From Marichromatium purpuratum 984 (GTDB lineage: Bacteria > Pseudomonadota > Gammaproteobacteria > Chromatiales > Chromatiaceae): DNA of 64,000 nucleotides. The translations under genes were made by a program, and so were the position numbers. The stretch lies in the NCBI RefSeq assembly GCF_000224005.2, contig NZ_CP007031.1:1-64000 (forward strand), given 5' to 3'. Below are positions 42,573 through 54,671 of this stretch, piece after piece (position 1 is the stretch's first letter; each line of letters opens with the position of its first letter). A model generated the notes under the pieces. The model was not told the DNA's origin, ran no database searches, and saw nothing but the letters and a program-made list of their open reading frames with translations.

Positions 42573-42842
42573 TCACTCGATGATATCGCCGCGCAACAGA
42601 TACTTGCACAGCGCCACGGTGCCGACGAACCCCATCATCGCGATCAGCAGCGCGGCCTCGAAATAGAGCGCGCTGCCGAGATGGATGCCGAGCAACACCA
42701 GCAACGCCACGGTGTTCACATACAGGGTGTCGAGGGCGAGGATGCGGTCCGGCTGATCGGGGCCGTAGAGCAGGCGCAGCAGCGCCATCACGAAGGCTGC
42801 GGCCACCAGCAGGAAGGCGATACTCACAGCGGTGCTCAGCAT
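42573..42842 (-). CDS. mrpF: Mrp-type cation/proton antiporter subunit F
   Basis: An 89-residue subunit with three membrane helices and the family signature GPDQPDRILALDTLYVN near residue 28. It overlaps mrpE by 7 bases. Confidence 0.92.
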   Translation of the reverse strand: MLSTAVSIAFLLVAAAFVMALLRLLYGPDQPDRILALDTLYVNTVALLVLLGIHLGSALYFEAALLIAMMGFVGTVALCKYLLRGDIIE

Positions 42843-43330
42843 GGTTCGAAGACCTCCTGCAACGGGGTTTCATAGCGCTGCTTGATGGTTGCGACCAGCG
42901 CCTCGGGATCGTCCACGTCGAGCGCGTGCACCACCAGGGTAGCGCGATCCGGGCTCAGCCAGGCCGAGACCGTCCCCGGAGTCAGCGAGATGGTATTGGC
43001 CAGCAGGCTGATACCGAGTTCGGAGCGCAGCGCCAAGGGCACCTCGACGAAGCCCGGTCGTACCCGACGCGGGCCGCGCAGGATCAGCCAGGCCACTCCC
43101 AGGTTGGCGACCAGGATGTCGTAGAGCAGCACCAGCACGAAGCGCAGTAGCGTCAGTGGTCGATGGATCCGTACCCGATCGGGCCAGAAGCGCAGGGTGA
43201 AGATCGGGATCAGCCAGCCGAGCAGCAGGCCGAGCAGCAGCTGGCCGAGTGACAGGCTGTTGACCAGCAGCAGCCAGATCACCGTCAGCGCCGGGGTGAG
43301 CAGTGGATGGGGCAGCAGTCGCAGCTTCAT
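42836..43330 (-). CDS. mrpE: Mrp-type cation/proton antiporter subunit E
   Basis: A 164-residue subunit with two or three membrane helices near the N-terminus and a cytoplasmic C-terminal half. LGLLLGWLIPIFTLRF and LANTISLTPGTVSAWLSPD are typical of MrpE. It overlaps mrpD by 4 bases (ATGA) and mrpF by 7, indicating tight translational coupling. Confidence 0.92.
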   Translation of the reverse strand: MKLRLLPHPLLTPALTVIWLLLVNSLSLGQLLLGLLLGWLIPIFTLRFWPDRVRIHRPLTLLRFVLVLLYDILVANLGVAWLILRGPRRVRPGFVEVPLALRSELGISLLANTISLTPGTVSAWLSPDRATLVVHALDVDDPEALVATIKQRYETPLQEVFEPC

Positions 43331-44853
43331 CGTGCACGGGCCTCCATATCGCGATCGCCGCCGAGCACCGTCTCGACATAGTGCTCGGGCGCGAGCAGTT
43401 GCTCGGCGGTGGCCTGGGTGAAGGCGCTGAGCGGACCGGCCCCCAGTGTCAGTCCGATGCACAGCGCGAGCAGCGCAGTGGCGGGCAGCAGCTCGGCGCG
43501 CCCGGGCGTGGCCGCTGGCGGTTCGCCGGGACCGGCGCGCAGCAGCAGCAGGCTGCCGCTGCGCGCCAGGGCGACGATGCCGAGCAGCCCCGAGGTCAGT
43601 ACTACGGCGAGGATCCAGGCCATCGCCGGGTCGTCGAGCGCGGCACGCAGCACCATCAGCTTGCCGAGGAAGCCGGAGAAGGGCGGCAGCCCCGCCACCA
43701 GGATCGCGGCGATGAAGAAGAGTGTGCCGACCTGTCCGGCATGGGGCATCGACGGGGCGTCGATCAGCCGGTCGCCGGCTGCGCCGCGGCGTCGGGCGAT
43801 GCCCTCGGCGAGCAGATAGAAGGCGCCGGTGGCGAGCGTGGTGTGGACCAGGTAGTAGAGTGCGGCGGCGATGCTGTCGCGATCGCCGAGCGCGATGGCG
43901 GTCAGCAGCACCCCGATCGAGACCAGCACCAGATAGCCGATCTGGATCCGCAGCGTGGTGCTCGCCAGGGCACCGAGGCTGCCGAGCGCCATGGTCACCA
44001 GCGCCAGCGGCAACAGCCAGGGATCGAGCAGTCCGGCCAACCCCCCGGCGCCATCGCCGAACCACAGCGTCTGGATGCGCAGGATGGCGTAGATCCCGAC
44101 CTTGGTCATCACCGCGAACAGTGCCGCCACCGGCGCCGAGGTCGCGGCATAGGCCGTGGGTAGCCACAGATAGAGCGGGAAGAGCGCGGCCTTGAGCGCG
44201 AACACCGCGAACAGCAGCAGCGCGCCGGCACGAGCCAGCCCGAGTTCGTCGGGGTCGAGGGCGGCGAGCTTGCCGGCGAGATCGGCCATGTTGAGCGTCC
44301 CGGTGACGCCGTAGAGGGTCCCCGCGGCGAACAGGAACAGCGTCGAGCCGACCAGGTTGACCACCACGAAGTGCAGCCCGGCGCGGGTGCGCTGGGTGCC
44401 GCCGCCGTGCAACAGCAGGCCGTAGGAGGCCAGCAGCAGCACCTCGAAGAAGACGAACAGATTGAACAGGTCGCCGGTGAGGAAGGCGCCGCTGAGACCG
44501 AACAGCTGCAGCTGGAACAGCGGTTGGAAGTGACGGCTGCCGGCATCGCTGCCGCGGATCGCGTAGAGCAGCGCGCACAGCGCGAGCAAGGCGGTCAGCA
44601 ACACCATCCAGGCGCTGAGCCGATCGGCCACCAGGACGATGCCATAGGGCGCCGGCCAGTCGCCGAGCTGATAGGTCAGCACGCTGCCGTCGGCGACGGC
44701 GAGCAGCAGCGCCAGCGCTGCTCCGACCTGGGCGAGCAGTGCTACCAGATTGAGCCGCCGCCGTACCGTCAGCGGCAGGGTGCGGCGCACCAGCAGCAAC
44801 AGGGCGCCGGCGAGCAACGGCAGCAGCAGCGGGAGGATCACCAGATGACTCAC
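43327..44853 (-). CDS. mrpD: Mrp-type cation/proton antiporter subunit D
   Basis: A 508-residue polytopic subunit homologous to the NuoM/NuoN proton-pumping subunits of complex I, with about 14 helices. The key conserved region GDLFNLFVFFEVLLLASYGLLLHG has the glutamate of the proton path, and AALFAVMTKVGIYAILR contains the conserved lysine. It ends in a soluble tail. ATGA overlap with mrpE; its start overlaps the mrpC stop. Confidence 0.94.
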   Translation of the reverse strand: MSHLVILPLLLPLLAGALLLLVRRTLPLTVRRRLNLVALLAQVGAALALLLAVADGSVLTYQLGDWPAPYGIVLVADRLSAWMVLLTALLALCALLYAIRGSDAGSRHFQPLFQLQLFGLSGAFLTGDLFNLFVFFEVLLLASYGLLLHGGGTQRTRAGLHFVVVNLVGSTLFLFAAGTLYGVTGTLNMADLAGKLAALDPDELGLARAGALLLFAVFALKAALFPLYLWLPTAYAATSAPVAALFAVMTKVGIYAILRIQTLWFGDGAGGLAGLLDPWLLPLALVTMALGSLGALASTTLRIQIGYLVLVSIGVLLTAIALGDRDSIAAALYYLVHTTLATGAFYLLAEGIARRRGAAGDRLIDAPSMPHAGQVGTLFFIAAILVAGLPPFSGFLGKLMVLRAALDDPAMAWILAVVLTSGLLGIVALARSGSLLLLRAGPGEPPAATPGRAELLPATALLALCIGLTLGAGPLSAFTQATAEQLLAPEHYVETVLGGDRDMEARAR

Positions 44854-45191
44854 GCGCGTCCCTCCTCGTCGACCTGACCGTCGACATGGTCGTTGCCGAG
44901 TTCGGCGCGGGCCTTGAGCGAGAGCATGATCACGAAGGCGGTCATCGCGAAACTGATAACGATGGCGGTGAGCACCAGCGCCTGGGGCAGCGGATCGGCA
45001 TAGCCGGGCGCCTGGGCGTCGATCACCGCCGGCTGACCGATGGTCAGTCGACCGGTGGCGAAGAGGAACAGGTTGACCCCGTAGGAGAGCAGGGTCAGGC
45101 CCATCACCACCGGGAAGGTCCGGGCGCGCAGCACCAGATAGACCCCGCAGGCGGTGAGCAGGCCGATGAGAATGGAGATCAGGGCTTCCAT
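44850..45191 (-). CDS. mrpC: Mrp-type cation/proton antiporter subunit C
   Basis: A 113-residue subunit homologous to NuoK with three helices. GLLTACGVYLVLRARTFPVVMGLTLLSYGVNLFLF and ALVLTAIVISFAMTAFVI are typical. It starts 5 bases after the mrpA stop and overlaps mrpD by 4. Confidence 0.94.
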   Translation of the reverse strand: MEALISILIGLLTACGVYLVLRARTFPVVMGLTLLSYGVNLFLFATGRLTIGQPAVIDAQAPGYADPLPQALVLTAIVISFAMTAFVIMLSLKARAELGNDHVDGQVDEEGRA

Positions 45192-45196
45192 ATCAG

Positions 45197-47989
45197 TCAG
45201 TCTCGTTCCTGGGTGGCGGCGCTGCGCATCAGCCCGAGATGGATCAGGATCAGCAGGGTCGAGCCGACCACCACCAGATAGACGCCGAGGTCAAAGGCCA
45301 TCGCCGAGGCCAGCTCGAAGTCGCCGACCAGCGGCCAGTGCACGTGGCTGAAGGTCGAGGTGAGGAAGGGATAGCCGAAGACGAAGCTCGCCATGCCGGT
45401 GAGGGTGCCCACCAGCAGGCCGGCGGCGATCAGCGGGTGCATGTTGCCGTTGAGCCGGCGGTGGGTCCACTCCACGCCATTGGTCAGGTACTGCATGATC
45501 AGCGCCACGGCGGTGATCAGTCCGGCGATGAAGCCGCCGCCGGGCTGGTTGTGACCGCGCAGGAAGATGAACGCCGAGACCAGCAGTGCCAGCGGCAGCA
45601 GCAGCCGGGTGAGCGCGGCCATGATGCTCGGGTGCAGGTCCCAGTTCCAGGGGTGGCCATGGGGGTCGAGCGTCATTCCGGGCAGGCGCAGACCCTTGAG
45701 CATGGCGTAGATGCCGAGTCCCGCGAGCGCCAGCACGGTGATCTCGCCGAGGGTGTCGAAGCCACGGAAGTCGACCAGGATGACGTTGACCACGTTGCTG
45801 CCGCCACCGCCGGGCACGCTGTGCTCCAGGAAGTACCCGGAGATGGTCTCGCCGGGGCGGGTGAGGATGCCCCAGGCGAGCGCCGTGGTGCCGAGGCCGG
45901 CGAGCGCGGCGAGCGCGAGGTCGCGGACACGGCGCACGCGCGAGGACTCGGCCGGGGTGTGCTGGGGCAGGAAGTAGAGCGCCAGCAACAGCAGCACGAT
46001 GGTCACCACCTCGACCGAGAGCTGGGTGAGGGCGAGGTCCGGGGCCGAGAACTTGGCGAAGATCAGCGCGACCAGCAGTCCCAGCACCCCGATCACGATC
46101 AGCGCGGTGAAACGCTGCCGGTGCAGCGCGGTGGTGGCGATCGCCCCGGCGCCGAGTCCGAGGGCGACGATCAGGCTGATGCCGTCGGCCGGGACCAGGG
46201 TCGCGGAGCCGGTGAGCGGGGCGGTGACGCCGAGCATGCCGACGGCGCCGAGGACGAGCGCGCTGATCAGCAGCAGCGCCACCATGCGTTGCAGCGAGCC
46301 GGTGTCGAGCGCGGCGGTGACGGCGCGTGCCGCGGCGATCACCGCGCGCTGGGTCGATCCGAACAGCACCCCGGCATCGATCAGGCCCTCGTGACGAGCG
46401 GCGACCATGAACAACGGCTGGCGCGCGGCATAGATCAGCAGCCCGCCGAGCAGCGCGATCACGCTCATCGCGAAGGCCGAGTTGAAGCCGTGCCAGATCG
46501 CCAGGTCATGGGCCGGTGAGTTGCACTGCAGCACGCTGTCGGCGGCGATTGCGAGCAAGGGTTCGACGGTGAGGGCGGGGAGGATGCCGACCAGCAGACA
46601 GATCGCCACCAGGATCTCCACCGGCACCTTCATCCAGTGCGGCGGCTCGTGCGGGGTGCGCGGCAGGTCGTGCGGCTCGCCGTTGAAGAAGACGTCGTGG
46701 ATGAAGCGCAGCGAATAGGCCACCGCCAGCGCGCTGGCGAGCACTACGGTCACCGGCAGCACCCAGCTCCAGGCACTCTGGTCGAAGAAGTTGGCCGCCT
46801 CGGCGAAGAACATCTCCTTGGAGAGGAAGCCGTTGAACAGCGGCACCCCGGCCATCGACGCCGAGGCCACCATCGCCAGGGTGGCGGTATAGGGCATGAA
46901 GCGCCACAGCCCGTTGATCCGGCGCATGTCACGGGTGCCGCACTCGTGATCGATGATGCCGGCGGCCATGAACAGCGAGGCCTTGAAGGTGGCGTGGTTG
47001 ATGATGTGGAAGACGCCGGCGACCGCCGCCAGCGGGGTGCCGATGCCGAACAGCAGGGTGATCAGACCGAGATGGCTGACCGTCGAGTAGGCCAGCAGCC
47101 CCTTGAGGTCGTGCTTGAACAGCGCGATCCAGGCGCCGATCAGCAGGGTGGTGAGTCCGGCGCCGATCACCAGCGCGCTCCACAGCGGCGTGCCCGAGAG
47201 CGCCGGGAACAGCCGCGCGAGCAGGAAGATGCCCGCCTTGACCATGGTCGCCGAGTGCAGATAGGCCGACACCGGGGTCGGCGCGGCCATCGCCCGCGGC
47301 AGCCAGAAGTGGAAGGGGAACTGCGCCGACTTGGTGAAGGCGCCGAGCAGCACCAGCACCAGCATCGGGGTGTAGAGCGGGTGGGCGCGGATCGCATCGC
47401 CCGAGGCGAGGATCACCGAGAGTTCGTAACTGCCGGCGATCTCGCCGAGCAGCAGGAAGCCACCGAGCATCGCCAGGCCGCCGAGCCCGGTGACGGTGAG
47501 CGCCATGCGTGCGCCCTGGCGGGCGTCCTGGCGATGGCGCCAATAGCTGATCAGCAGGAACGAGGAGAGGCTGGTCAGCTCCCAGAACATCAGCAGCAGG
47601 ATCAGGTTCTCGGCCAGCACGATGCCGAGCATCGAGCCCATGAACAGCAGCAGATAGGCGTAGAAACGCCCCATGCAGTCGTCCGCGTCGAGATAGTAAC
47701 GGGCATAGAGGATGACCAGCAGGCCCATGCCGAGGATCATCAGGGCGAACAGCAGCCCGAGACCGTCGAGACGGAATACCAGGTCGAGCCCCAGCCCCGG
47801 CATCCAGGGCAGGCGTTGAATCAGGGTCTCGCCGGCAAAGGGCACCGGCAGGCTCGGCAGCAGGCAGGCCAGCGCCAGGGCGGTCACCGCCCCGGCCATC
47901 CAGGCCGAGCGCAAACGTCCGTAACGAGAGACCCACCCGGTCAGAGCGGCCCCCAGAAAGGGGACGAGGACGACGAGTGTCAGGTTCAT
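45197..47989 (-). CDS. mrpA: Mrp-type antiporter subunit A fused to subunit B
   Basis: A 930-residue polytopic protein. The N-terminal two thirds are the NuoL-like MrpA ([59 protein letters not shown]). The C-terminal 140 residues after about 790 are MrpB-like ([26 protein letters not shown]). No separate mrpB exists in the operon, so this is the AB-fused arrangement known in PhaAB/MrpA-B systems. The complex exchanges Na+ or K+ for protons in pH and salt homeostasis, fitting a marine or alkaline setting, though that is inference. Confidence 0.93.
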   Translation of the reverse strand: MNLTLVVLVPFLGAALTGWVSRYGRLRSAWMAGAVTALALACLLPSLPVPFAGETLIQRLPWMPGLGLDLVFRLDGLGLLFALMILGMGLLVILYARYYLDADDCMGRFYAYLLLFMGSMLGIVLAENLILLLMFWELTSLSSFLLISYWRHRQDARQGARMALTVTGLGGLAMLGGFLLLGEIAGSYELSVILASGDAIRAHPLYTPMLVLVLLGAFTKSAQFPFHFWLPRAMAAPTPVSAYLHSATMVKAGIFLLARLFPALSGTPLWSALVIGAGLTTLLIGAWIALFKHDLKGLLAYSTVSHLGLITLLFGIGTPLAAVAGVFHIINHATFKASLFMAAGIIDHECGTRDMRRINGLWRFMPYTATLAMVASASMAGVPLFNGFLSKEMFFAEAANFFDQSAWSWVLPVTVVLASALAVAYSLRFIHDVFFNGEPHDLPRTPHEPPHWMKVPVEILVAICLLVGILPALTVEPLLAIAADSVLQCNSPAHDLAIWHGFNSAFAMSVIALLGGLLIYAARQPLFMVAARHEGLIDAGVLFGSTQRAVIAAARAVTAALDTGSLQRMVALLLISALVLGAVGMLGVTAPLTGSATLVPADGISLIVALGLGAGAIATTALHRQRFTALIVIGVLGLLVALIFAKFSAPDLALTQLSVEVVTIVLLLLALYFLPQHTPAESSRVRRVRDLALAALAGLGTTALAWGILTRPGETISGYFLEHSVPGGGGSNVVNVILVDFRGFDTLGEITVLALAGLGIYAMLKGLRLPGMTLDPHGHPWNWDLHPSIMAALTRLLLPLALLVSAFIFLRGHNQPGGGFIAGLITAVALIMQYLTNGVEWTHRRLNGNMHPLIAAGLLVGTLTGMASFVFGYPFLTSTFSHVHWPLVGDFELASAMAFDLGVYLVVVGSTLLILIHLGLMRSAATQERD

Positions 47990-48184
47990 GATGAGTATTG
48001 AGAATGCGAGGCGTTGATCGGATCGCAGCGCTCAAGCATACCATCGCTCGAACGCCGCGCGAGTGCTGTTTTCATCATCGGCTCCGAGGTTGGCCGGATT
48101 CCTGCTATGCTTGCCCGCCGAGCGCCTGTCGCCGCCCGCCCCCCGCCGGCGGCGCCGATCCCGTCCCTAGCCGGAACCGACGCG

Positions 48185-49474
48185 ATGCCCAATCCGACAC
48201 CGATCACCACGCGCGCGCTGGCCGAGCGCGCCGGGGTGGCGATGCTCTATCTGCTCGCCGCCAGTGCCTTTCTCTCCACCGCGCTCGCCTCGATTGCGAT
48301 GGTCGGGCTGGCGTTGGCCTTCGTGCTTGCGCCGCCCGCGCCCCGCGCCCCCTGGCACTGGTCGCCCGCGTCCCTGGCGGTGGTGGCGCTCTGTCTGCTG
48401 GTAGTGGCGCGCGCCGCCGTCGCCGCGTTCGATCCGTCGGTGCCACACGGGCTGCTGTGGGAGAGTGCGCTCGACTGGTGCAAGCTGCTGCTGTTCATCC
48501 CCTTCGCCCACTTCCTCGCCGCTGAGCGCCCACGCGCCCTGCGCCTGCTCGGGCTGGCCCTCGCCGGGCTCGCCCTGGGGATGCTGTGGCGGCTCGACTG
48601 GGGGCTGCTGGCGAGCGACCCGGGCGCCTTCCTCGGCGAGCGCGATCAGTACGGCTTCACCGCCATCGCCACCGGACTCTATACCGGCTCGGCCCTGCTC
48701 GGGCTGATGCTGATGCGCGAGCGCCTGCTCGCGCGTGCCGCCCGCCCGATCACCCGTTGGTCGCTGATCCTGGCCTGGGGGCTGTTGCTGGGCCTGTTCG
48801 CCCTCGGTTTCCTGCAGAGCCAGTCGCGCGGCAGCTGGGTCGCCTGGCTGCCGGCGCTGCTGCTCGGGTTGGTGCTCGCCGCCCCGACGCGCGCCCGGCT
48901 CGATGGTCGGGTGCTGCGCCGCGCGCTGTGGGTCGCCGTGCTCGCCGCGGTGGTGCTGGTGCTGGTCGCCTTCCAGGCCGACGACCTGCTGTGGCGCATG
49001 CGCGAGGACCTGGCCTGGATCAGCGGTGCGCGCGAGGGCACCGCCGCCTCCTCGCTTGGCCAGCGCTGGAGCGCCCAGCTGATCGGGCTCTCGCTGTGGC
49101 TCGATCAGCCCTGGTTCGGCTGGGGGCCGGGGTTGAGCCAATGGCTGATGGACCTCAGCGGCGACCCCGGGGTGCGCGACGGCGCCGGGGTGGCGCTGCG
49201 TCATCTGCACAACACCTATCTCGAGGTGCTGGTGCAGTTCGGCGTCGTCGGCTTGCTCTGCGGTGCCTTGCTCATCCTGGCGCTGTTGACCGCGCTCTGG
49301 CGCGGTTGCGCCGATGATCGCCTGCTGCGCGCACTGCTGATCGCGCTCTGGTGCTATCTGCTGCTGTGGGAGCTGACCAACTACCGCATGGTGCGTCACG
49401 ACTGGCTGATGTACTGGATCCTGCTCGCCGGGCTGAGCCAGGGGCTGGGACGGCGCCTCAGCCGGGCGGGTTGA
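48185..49474 (+). CDS. O-antigen ligase/Wzy_C family membrane protein
   Basis: A 429-residue polytopic protein with about ten helices and the large periplasmic loop of the WaaL/Wzy_C family. SQSRGSWVAWLPALLLGL is the conserved WaaL region, and GWGPGLSQWLMD plus HLHNTYLEVLVQFGVVGLL carry the family's histidine region. It probably ligates O-antigen to lipid A-core, or acts as a polysaccharide polymerase. I chose MPNPTPITTRALAERAG at 48185; upstream in-frame starts add unlikely sequence. It is convergent with batD (overlap 17 bases). Confidence 0.83.
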   Translation: MPNPTPITTRALAERAGVAMLYLLAASAFLSTALASIAMVGLALAFVLAPPAPRAPWHWSPASLAVVALCLLVVARAAVAAFDPSVPHGLLWESALDWCKLLLFIPFAHFLAAERPRALRLLGLALAGLALGMLWRLDWGLLASDPGAFLGERDQYGFTAIATGLYTGSALLGLMLMRERLLARAARPITRWSLILAWGLLLGLFALGFLQSQSRGSWVAWLPALLLGLVLAAPTRARLDGRVLRRALWVAVLAAVVLVLVAFQADDLLWRMREDLAWISGAREGTAASSLGQRWSAQLIGLSLWLDQPWFGWGPGLSQWLMDLSGDPGVRDGAGVALRHLHNTYLEVLVQFGVVGLLCGALLILALLTALWRGCADDRLLRALLIALWCYLLLWELTNYRMVRHDWLMYWILLAGLSQGLGRRLSRAG

Positions 49475-50853
49475 GCGGCGGCAGCCCGCCGCGCCGCCTC
49501 GGGCGAGCCGGGCGGTGTGCGCGTCGTCCGCTGGCGAGTCGGCGCGCCAGCGCGCGCTGCCAGCGGCTGAACACCACCCGCTGGGCGCCGTAGCGCGCCG
49601 CCTCCAGTCGCGCCACCAGCCGCGTCAGCGCGGTGTGATCGGCGCCGGGTGCGGTGGCGAGCAGTGCCGCGACCACCTCGGGTCGACCGCGCCGTCCGCC
49701 GTCGGGCAGCGCCGGGGCGAGCCGTGCCAGCCAGGTCTCCGGGGTGGTGGCGGTGCGCGCGCGCAGCAGCCCCAGGCGCAACCGCCAGCCGCCGGGCAGG
49801 CCGACCCACAATCCCGCCCACAGTGTCTCGCCGAGCCCGAGGAGATGCAGGCGGGCGCGCTCGAGCGCGCCCGCCAAGCGTCCAGCCGGGGCGCGGGTGA
49901 GCACCGCCCACCAATAGCCGGTAAGCACCAGCAGCACCGCGCTCACCGCCATCCACGCCGGGTGCCAGTGGATCGCGGGCCGGGGGGCGGCGCGCCGTCC
50001 GTCACCTGCAGGGTGCGTAGCGGGGTGCGCGCCAGCTCGCCGCGCTCGCGCGCGATGTCCCACCAGGCCACCCGGATCTCGGGGAGCAGCAGCCGTCCGG
50101 CGTGCTGTGCCACCAGGGTATGGGTCTCGACGCGGCTGGCGAGGAGCTGTCGTCCATCGGGCGAGAGACGGGTGTCGACCTGTGCGCGCTCGCGATAGAC
50201 GCGGATGCCGTCGACCCCGGCGAGCTGGTCAGCGAGCACCGGGAGCTGCTCGCCGCTGGTGCCGGTCGCCGAGAGTTCGAGCCGCAGTCTCAGCGGCTCG
50301 CCCGGGGCCACCGGACCCTCGGGTGTCAGGCTGGAGGTGAGGGTCAGTGCGCGCGCCGGTAGCCAGGGCTCGATACCGGGCGCCGGCGGGCGTACCCGCA
50401 GCCTGAGCGGGCGCTCGCTGCCGACCTCGAACGCGCCGCCGGCATGGCTGCCGCTGAGCCGCAGGGGGCCGGCGTCGAGCCGCCCCGGGCGCAGCGGCAG
50501 CAGGGCGAACACCAGGGTGTTGATGGTGGTGCCGTCGCCCGCGCGTCTGGGCGGTTCGGCGTGGACTCGGCGCAGCAGCACGGTCCCGGGGCGTGGCGGC
50601 TCGAGCCCGATCCGGGTCGGTTGTTCATCGCCGCTCAGGCGCAGCCGCAGCAGCACCGGCTGATGGACATAGGGACTCGAGGTCTCGATCGACCAGCTGA
50701 ACCGGTAGTCGGGGGTACGGCTGGTGGTCGATGGCTGAGTGGGCCAGGCCGGGCGTTGGCCGGCCTGCCAGGGCGGCGGCCAGGGCGGCTGGAACTGGGC
50801 GCCGGCCTGAGCGCACCAGAGCAGGGCGAGGGCGGTGAGTGGGACGATCGACC

Positions 50854-50860
<7 letters not shown>
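49458..50860 (-). pseudogene. batD: BatD-like protein, interrupted by a -1 frameshift
   Basis: The BatD protein of the Bat aerotolerance cluster, in two frames. Frame one (50860 to about 49985) has a signal peptide, then beta-rich domains (DYRFSWSIETSSPYVHQPVLLRLRLSG; GRLLLPEIRVAWWD) and would stop at 49943. The second frame continues with a membrane helix (MAVSAVLLVLTGYWWAVL) and a cytoplasmic tail to 49458. The switch falls at a run of six G on the plus strand (49982-49987). Reading back one base there restores an uninterrupted protein of about 467 residues. It may be a sequencing error, a mutation, or slippage. It is the last gene of the MoxR/Bat operon. Confidence 0.75.
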
Positions 50861-52109
<1,249 letters not shown>

Positions 52110-52113
<4 letters not shown>

Positions 52114-53150
52114 GACCCACCCCCGGGATGCCGCCAGGGATGGCGGAATTCGGCCAGCACCAGCAGCGCGAGGACGATCAGGGGGATCCAGAAGCGCTCG
52201 TTCCAGATCCGCGTGCGTTCGTCACCGGCAGCGGCGGATCGCGCCCGCTCGGCACTGGCATCGAGCAGTGCGCGGGTGTCGGTCTCGCCGTGGACCGCTT
52301 CGCGGTAGCGCCCGCCACCGGCCACGGCGAGCGCCTCGAGCCGCTCGGGTTCGAGCGTTGAGCGCACCGGTTGGCGGGTCGGGTCCATGGGGTCGCGCAC
52401 CCAGCCGCCCTGGGACGCGGGCACCAGGGCGCCCTGCTCGGTGCCGACGCCGAGGACGTGCAGACGGATGCCGCGTGCGGCGAGCGCGCGTACCTGCTCG
52501 AGCGGCAGCGGGGTGGCGAAGTCGCCGTCGGAGATCAGCAGGATGGCGCGCGCGCCCTCGGCCGGCAGCGGGTCGAGCAGCTGTGCGGCGCGTTCGAGCG
52601 CGGCCTCGAGGTTGCTGCCCTGGAGCTGCGGGCTAGCGAGGTCGGTGGCGAGCACGGGCAGGCGCGAGAGCAGGGTGGCGCTGTCCTCGGTGATCGGGGC
52701 GAGCACGTGCGGGACCGAGGCGAAGGCGATCAGCCCGAGACGGTGATGGCGATTGGCGCGGATCAGGTCCTCGAGTTCCTGACGGGCGCGCCCGAGCCGG
52801 TCGGGGGCGAGGTCGGTGCAGCGCATTGAGCGCGACACGTCGAGCAGCACCAGCAGGTGATTGCCGGGGTGGAACAGTCGTACCTCCTGATAGCCCCAGC
52901 GCGGCCCGGCGAGGGTGAGCATCAGCAGGGCCCAGAGCAGCGCCCAGCGGCGCAGTGGGTGGCCCCGTCGGCCCGGCGTCGGTGGCGTGACCAGCAGGTG
53001 CGGCAGCAGATGGGCGTCGGCATAGGCGCGCAACGCCGTCGGCGCGCCTGCCAGCGGCGAGCGGCGGCGTCGCCACCACCACAGCGCCGGGATCGCCAGC
53101 AGCCCGAGCAGCCACAGCGGTTCGGCCAGGTGCGGTCCGGCGGCGCTCAT
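52110..53150 (-). CDS. batB: BatB-like von Willebrand factor A domain protein
   Basis: A 346-residue membrane-anchored vWA protein. N-terminal segments LWLLGLLAIPALWWW and ALLWALLMLTLAGP are followed by the vWA domain with MIDAS motif LLDVSRSMRCTDL near residue 100 and the conserved DGD (LISDGDFATPLPLEQV). A C-terminal helix (WIPLIVLALLVLAEF) ends the protein. ATGA overlap with batA. Confidence 0.9.
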
Positions 53151-54160
53151 GACACCACCCCGCGATCCCGGATCCTCAGCGCGAGCAAGGCCGCCAGCGC
53201 GAGCAGCAGCGGCCAGCGGTAGAGCGGCTGGGGCAGGTAGAGGGTGCGTGCCTCGCTCGCGGTCTTCTCGAGTCCGTCGATCTGCGCCGAGATGCGCGCC
53301 AGGGCATCGCCGTCGGTGGCGCGGAAATAATCGCCGCCGGTGAGGGCGGCGATCGCGCGCAGCGTCTCCTCGTCCATGGTGAGGTCGTCGCGATAGCGGA
53401 TCTGTCCCTCCTCGCGGATCGGGATGCGCTGCTGCTGGCTGCCGACGCCAATGACATGGATGCGGATGCCGTACTGCGCGGCCAGTCGCGCCGCCTCGCG
53501 CGGGTCGAAGCTGCCGGCGTTGTTGTCGCCGTCGGCGATCAGCAGCAGTACCCGCGAGCCCTCGGGACGCTCGCGCAGCTTGAGTGTGCCGAGTGCGATG
53601 GCATCGCCCAGCGCGGTGGCCGAGCCCGCGATCCCGGGGACCAGGCCGGCGAGCTGCTGGCGCACCGCAGTGCGGTCGAGGGTCAGCGGCGCGAGCACGA
53701 AGGCCTGGGCGCCGAACAGGATCAACCCCACGCGGTCGCCGCCACGCCCGGCGACGAAACGATCCATCACCGTGCGCACCACCTGCATGCGATCGAGCTG
53801 GCGTCCGTCGCCGAGATCGAGCGCGGCCATCGAGTGCGAGGCGTCGACGGCGAGCATCAGGTCGTAGCCCGGGGTGCTGATCTCGGTGTGCGGGGTGAGC
53901 CACTGTGGTCGGGTGAGCGCGGCGACCAGCGCCAGCCACAGCAGCAGCCACAGCAGCCGGTCGAGGCGCGCCGCGCCGCCGGTGCCGTCGCCGCCTGCGG
54001 CGAAGACCGCGCGCAACCGCTCGGGGTGGGGGTGGCGCAGTCCCGGGGTGGTCGGTCGCGGCGGCGTCGGGTCGGATCCGGTCCGGCGTCGTCGCAGCCG
54101 TGGCAGCAGCCAGGGCAGCGGCAGTGCGAGCGCGGCCCAGGGCCAGTGGAACTCAAGCAT
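53147..54160 (-). CDS. batA: BatA-like von Willebrand factor A domain protein
   Basis: A 337-residue membrane-anchored vWA protein: anchor segments near residues 5-20 and 70-85, MIDAS motif VDASHSMAALDL near residue 105, VLLLIADGDNNAGSF, then a C-terminal helix (LYRWPLLLALAALLAL). It forms the Bat complex with BatB, BatD and the TPR protein; in other bacteria this set is tied to aerotolerance and envelope stability. It overlaps the DUF4381 gene by 8 bases. Confidence 0.9.
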   Translation of the reverse strand: MLEFHWPWAALALPLPWLLPRLRRRRTGSDPTPPRPTTPGLRHPHPERLRAVFAAGGDGTGGAARLDRLLWLLLWLALVAALTRPQWLTPHTEISTPGYDLMLAVDASHSMAALDLGDGRQLDRMQVVRTVMDRFVAGRGGDRVGLILFGAQAFVLAPLTLDRTAVRQQLAGLVPGIAGSATALGDAIALGTLKLRERPEGSRVLLLIADGDNNAGSFDPREAARLAAQYGIRIHVIGVGSQQQRIPIREEGQIRYRDDLTMDEETLRAIAALTGGDYFRATDGDALARISAQIDGLEKTASEARTLYLPQPLYRWPLLLALAALLALRIRDRGVVS

Positions 54161-54671
54161 CGCCGCCCTCCCGGCAGGGTGCGGCCCGGGTCCAGGCCTG
54201 GGTTGCTGCGATCAGTGGCGCGAGTGGTGGCATGGGGGGCTGTCCGGGGGGGGCGTAGCGTGCGCCGATCAGCGCCTGGCCGTGCTCGCGCCAGGGAAAG
54301 CCCGCCGGGTCGGCGCGTTCGAGCCACTCCAGCCAGGACTGGCCGCAGCGCCCGGCGACGCCGTCGCGCCCGCAGCGGGCGATGGCGATGCGGCGCAGCA
54401 GTTCGGAGAACTCGGCGAGCAGTCGGCTCGGGTCCTCGCCGGCGCGCTCGCGACGCGCCAGTGCGTGCAGTCGTCTGCGGGCGTCGACACGCCAGCCGCT
54501 GTGGCTGCGTGCGAGCCCGACGATCGCACGACCGAGCGGTGCGCGCTCGCGCCACAGCAGCCAGCCGCCGAGTCCGAGGGCGAACGCGAGCAGCCACCAG
54601 CCGGGGGCCGGCGGCCACCAGGAGACGGCGTCGATGTCGTGGATGTCGCGTAGTCCGCCGTGCTCGATCAT
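54153..54671 (-). CDS. DUF4381 family protein
   Basis: A 172-residue protein with one membrane segment (WWLLAFALGLGGWLLW) after the typical LRDIHDIDAVSWWPPAPGW. The helical cytoplasmic region contains ARRRLHALARRE and EFSELLRRIAIARCGRDGVAGRCGQSWLEWLE. DUF4381 genes sit between DUF58 and batA genes in many MoxR clusters, as here. ATGA overlap with the DUF58 gene. Confidence 0.85.
   Translation of the reverse strand: MIEHGGLRDIHDIDAVSWWPPAPGWWLLAFALGLGGWLLWRERAPLGRAIVGLARSHSGWRVDARRRLHALARRERAGEDPSRLLAEFSELLRRIAIARCGRDGVAGRCGQSWLEWLERADPAGFPWREHGQALIGARYAPPGQPPMPPLAPLIAATQAWTRAAPCREGGDA

Noticed and set aside
46637-48001. 454-codon plus-strand open frame opposite mrpA
   Set aside because: Rich in Gln/Arg/His/Glu without any motif; it mirrors the codon pattern of the real minus-strand antiporter gene.
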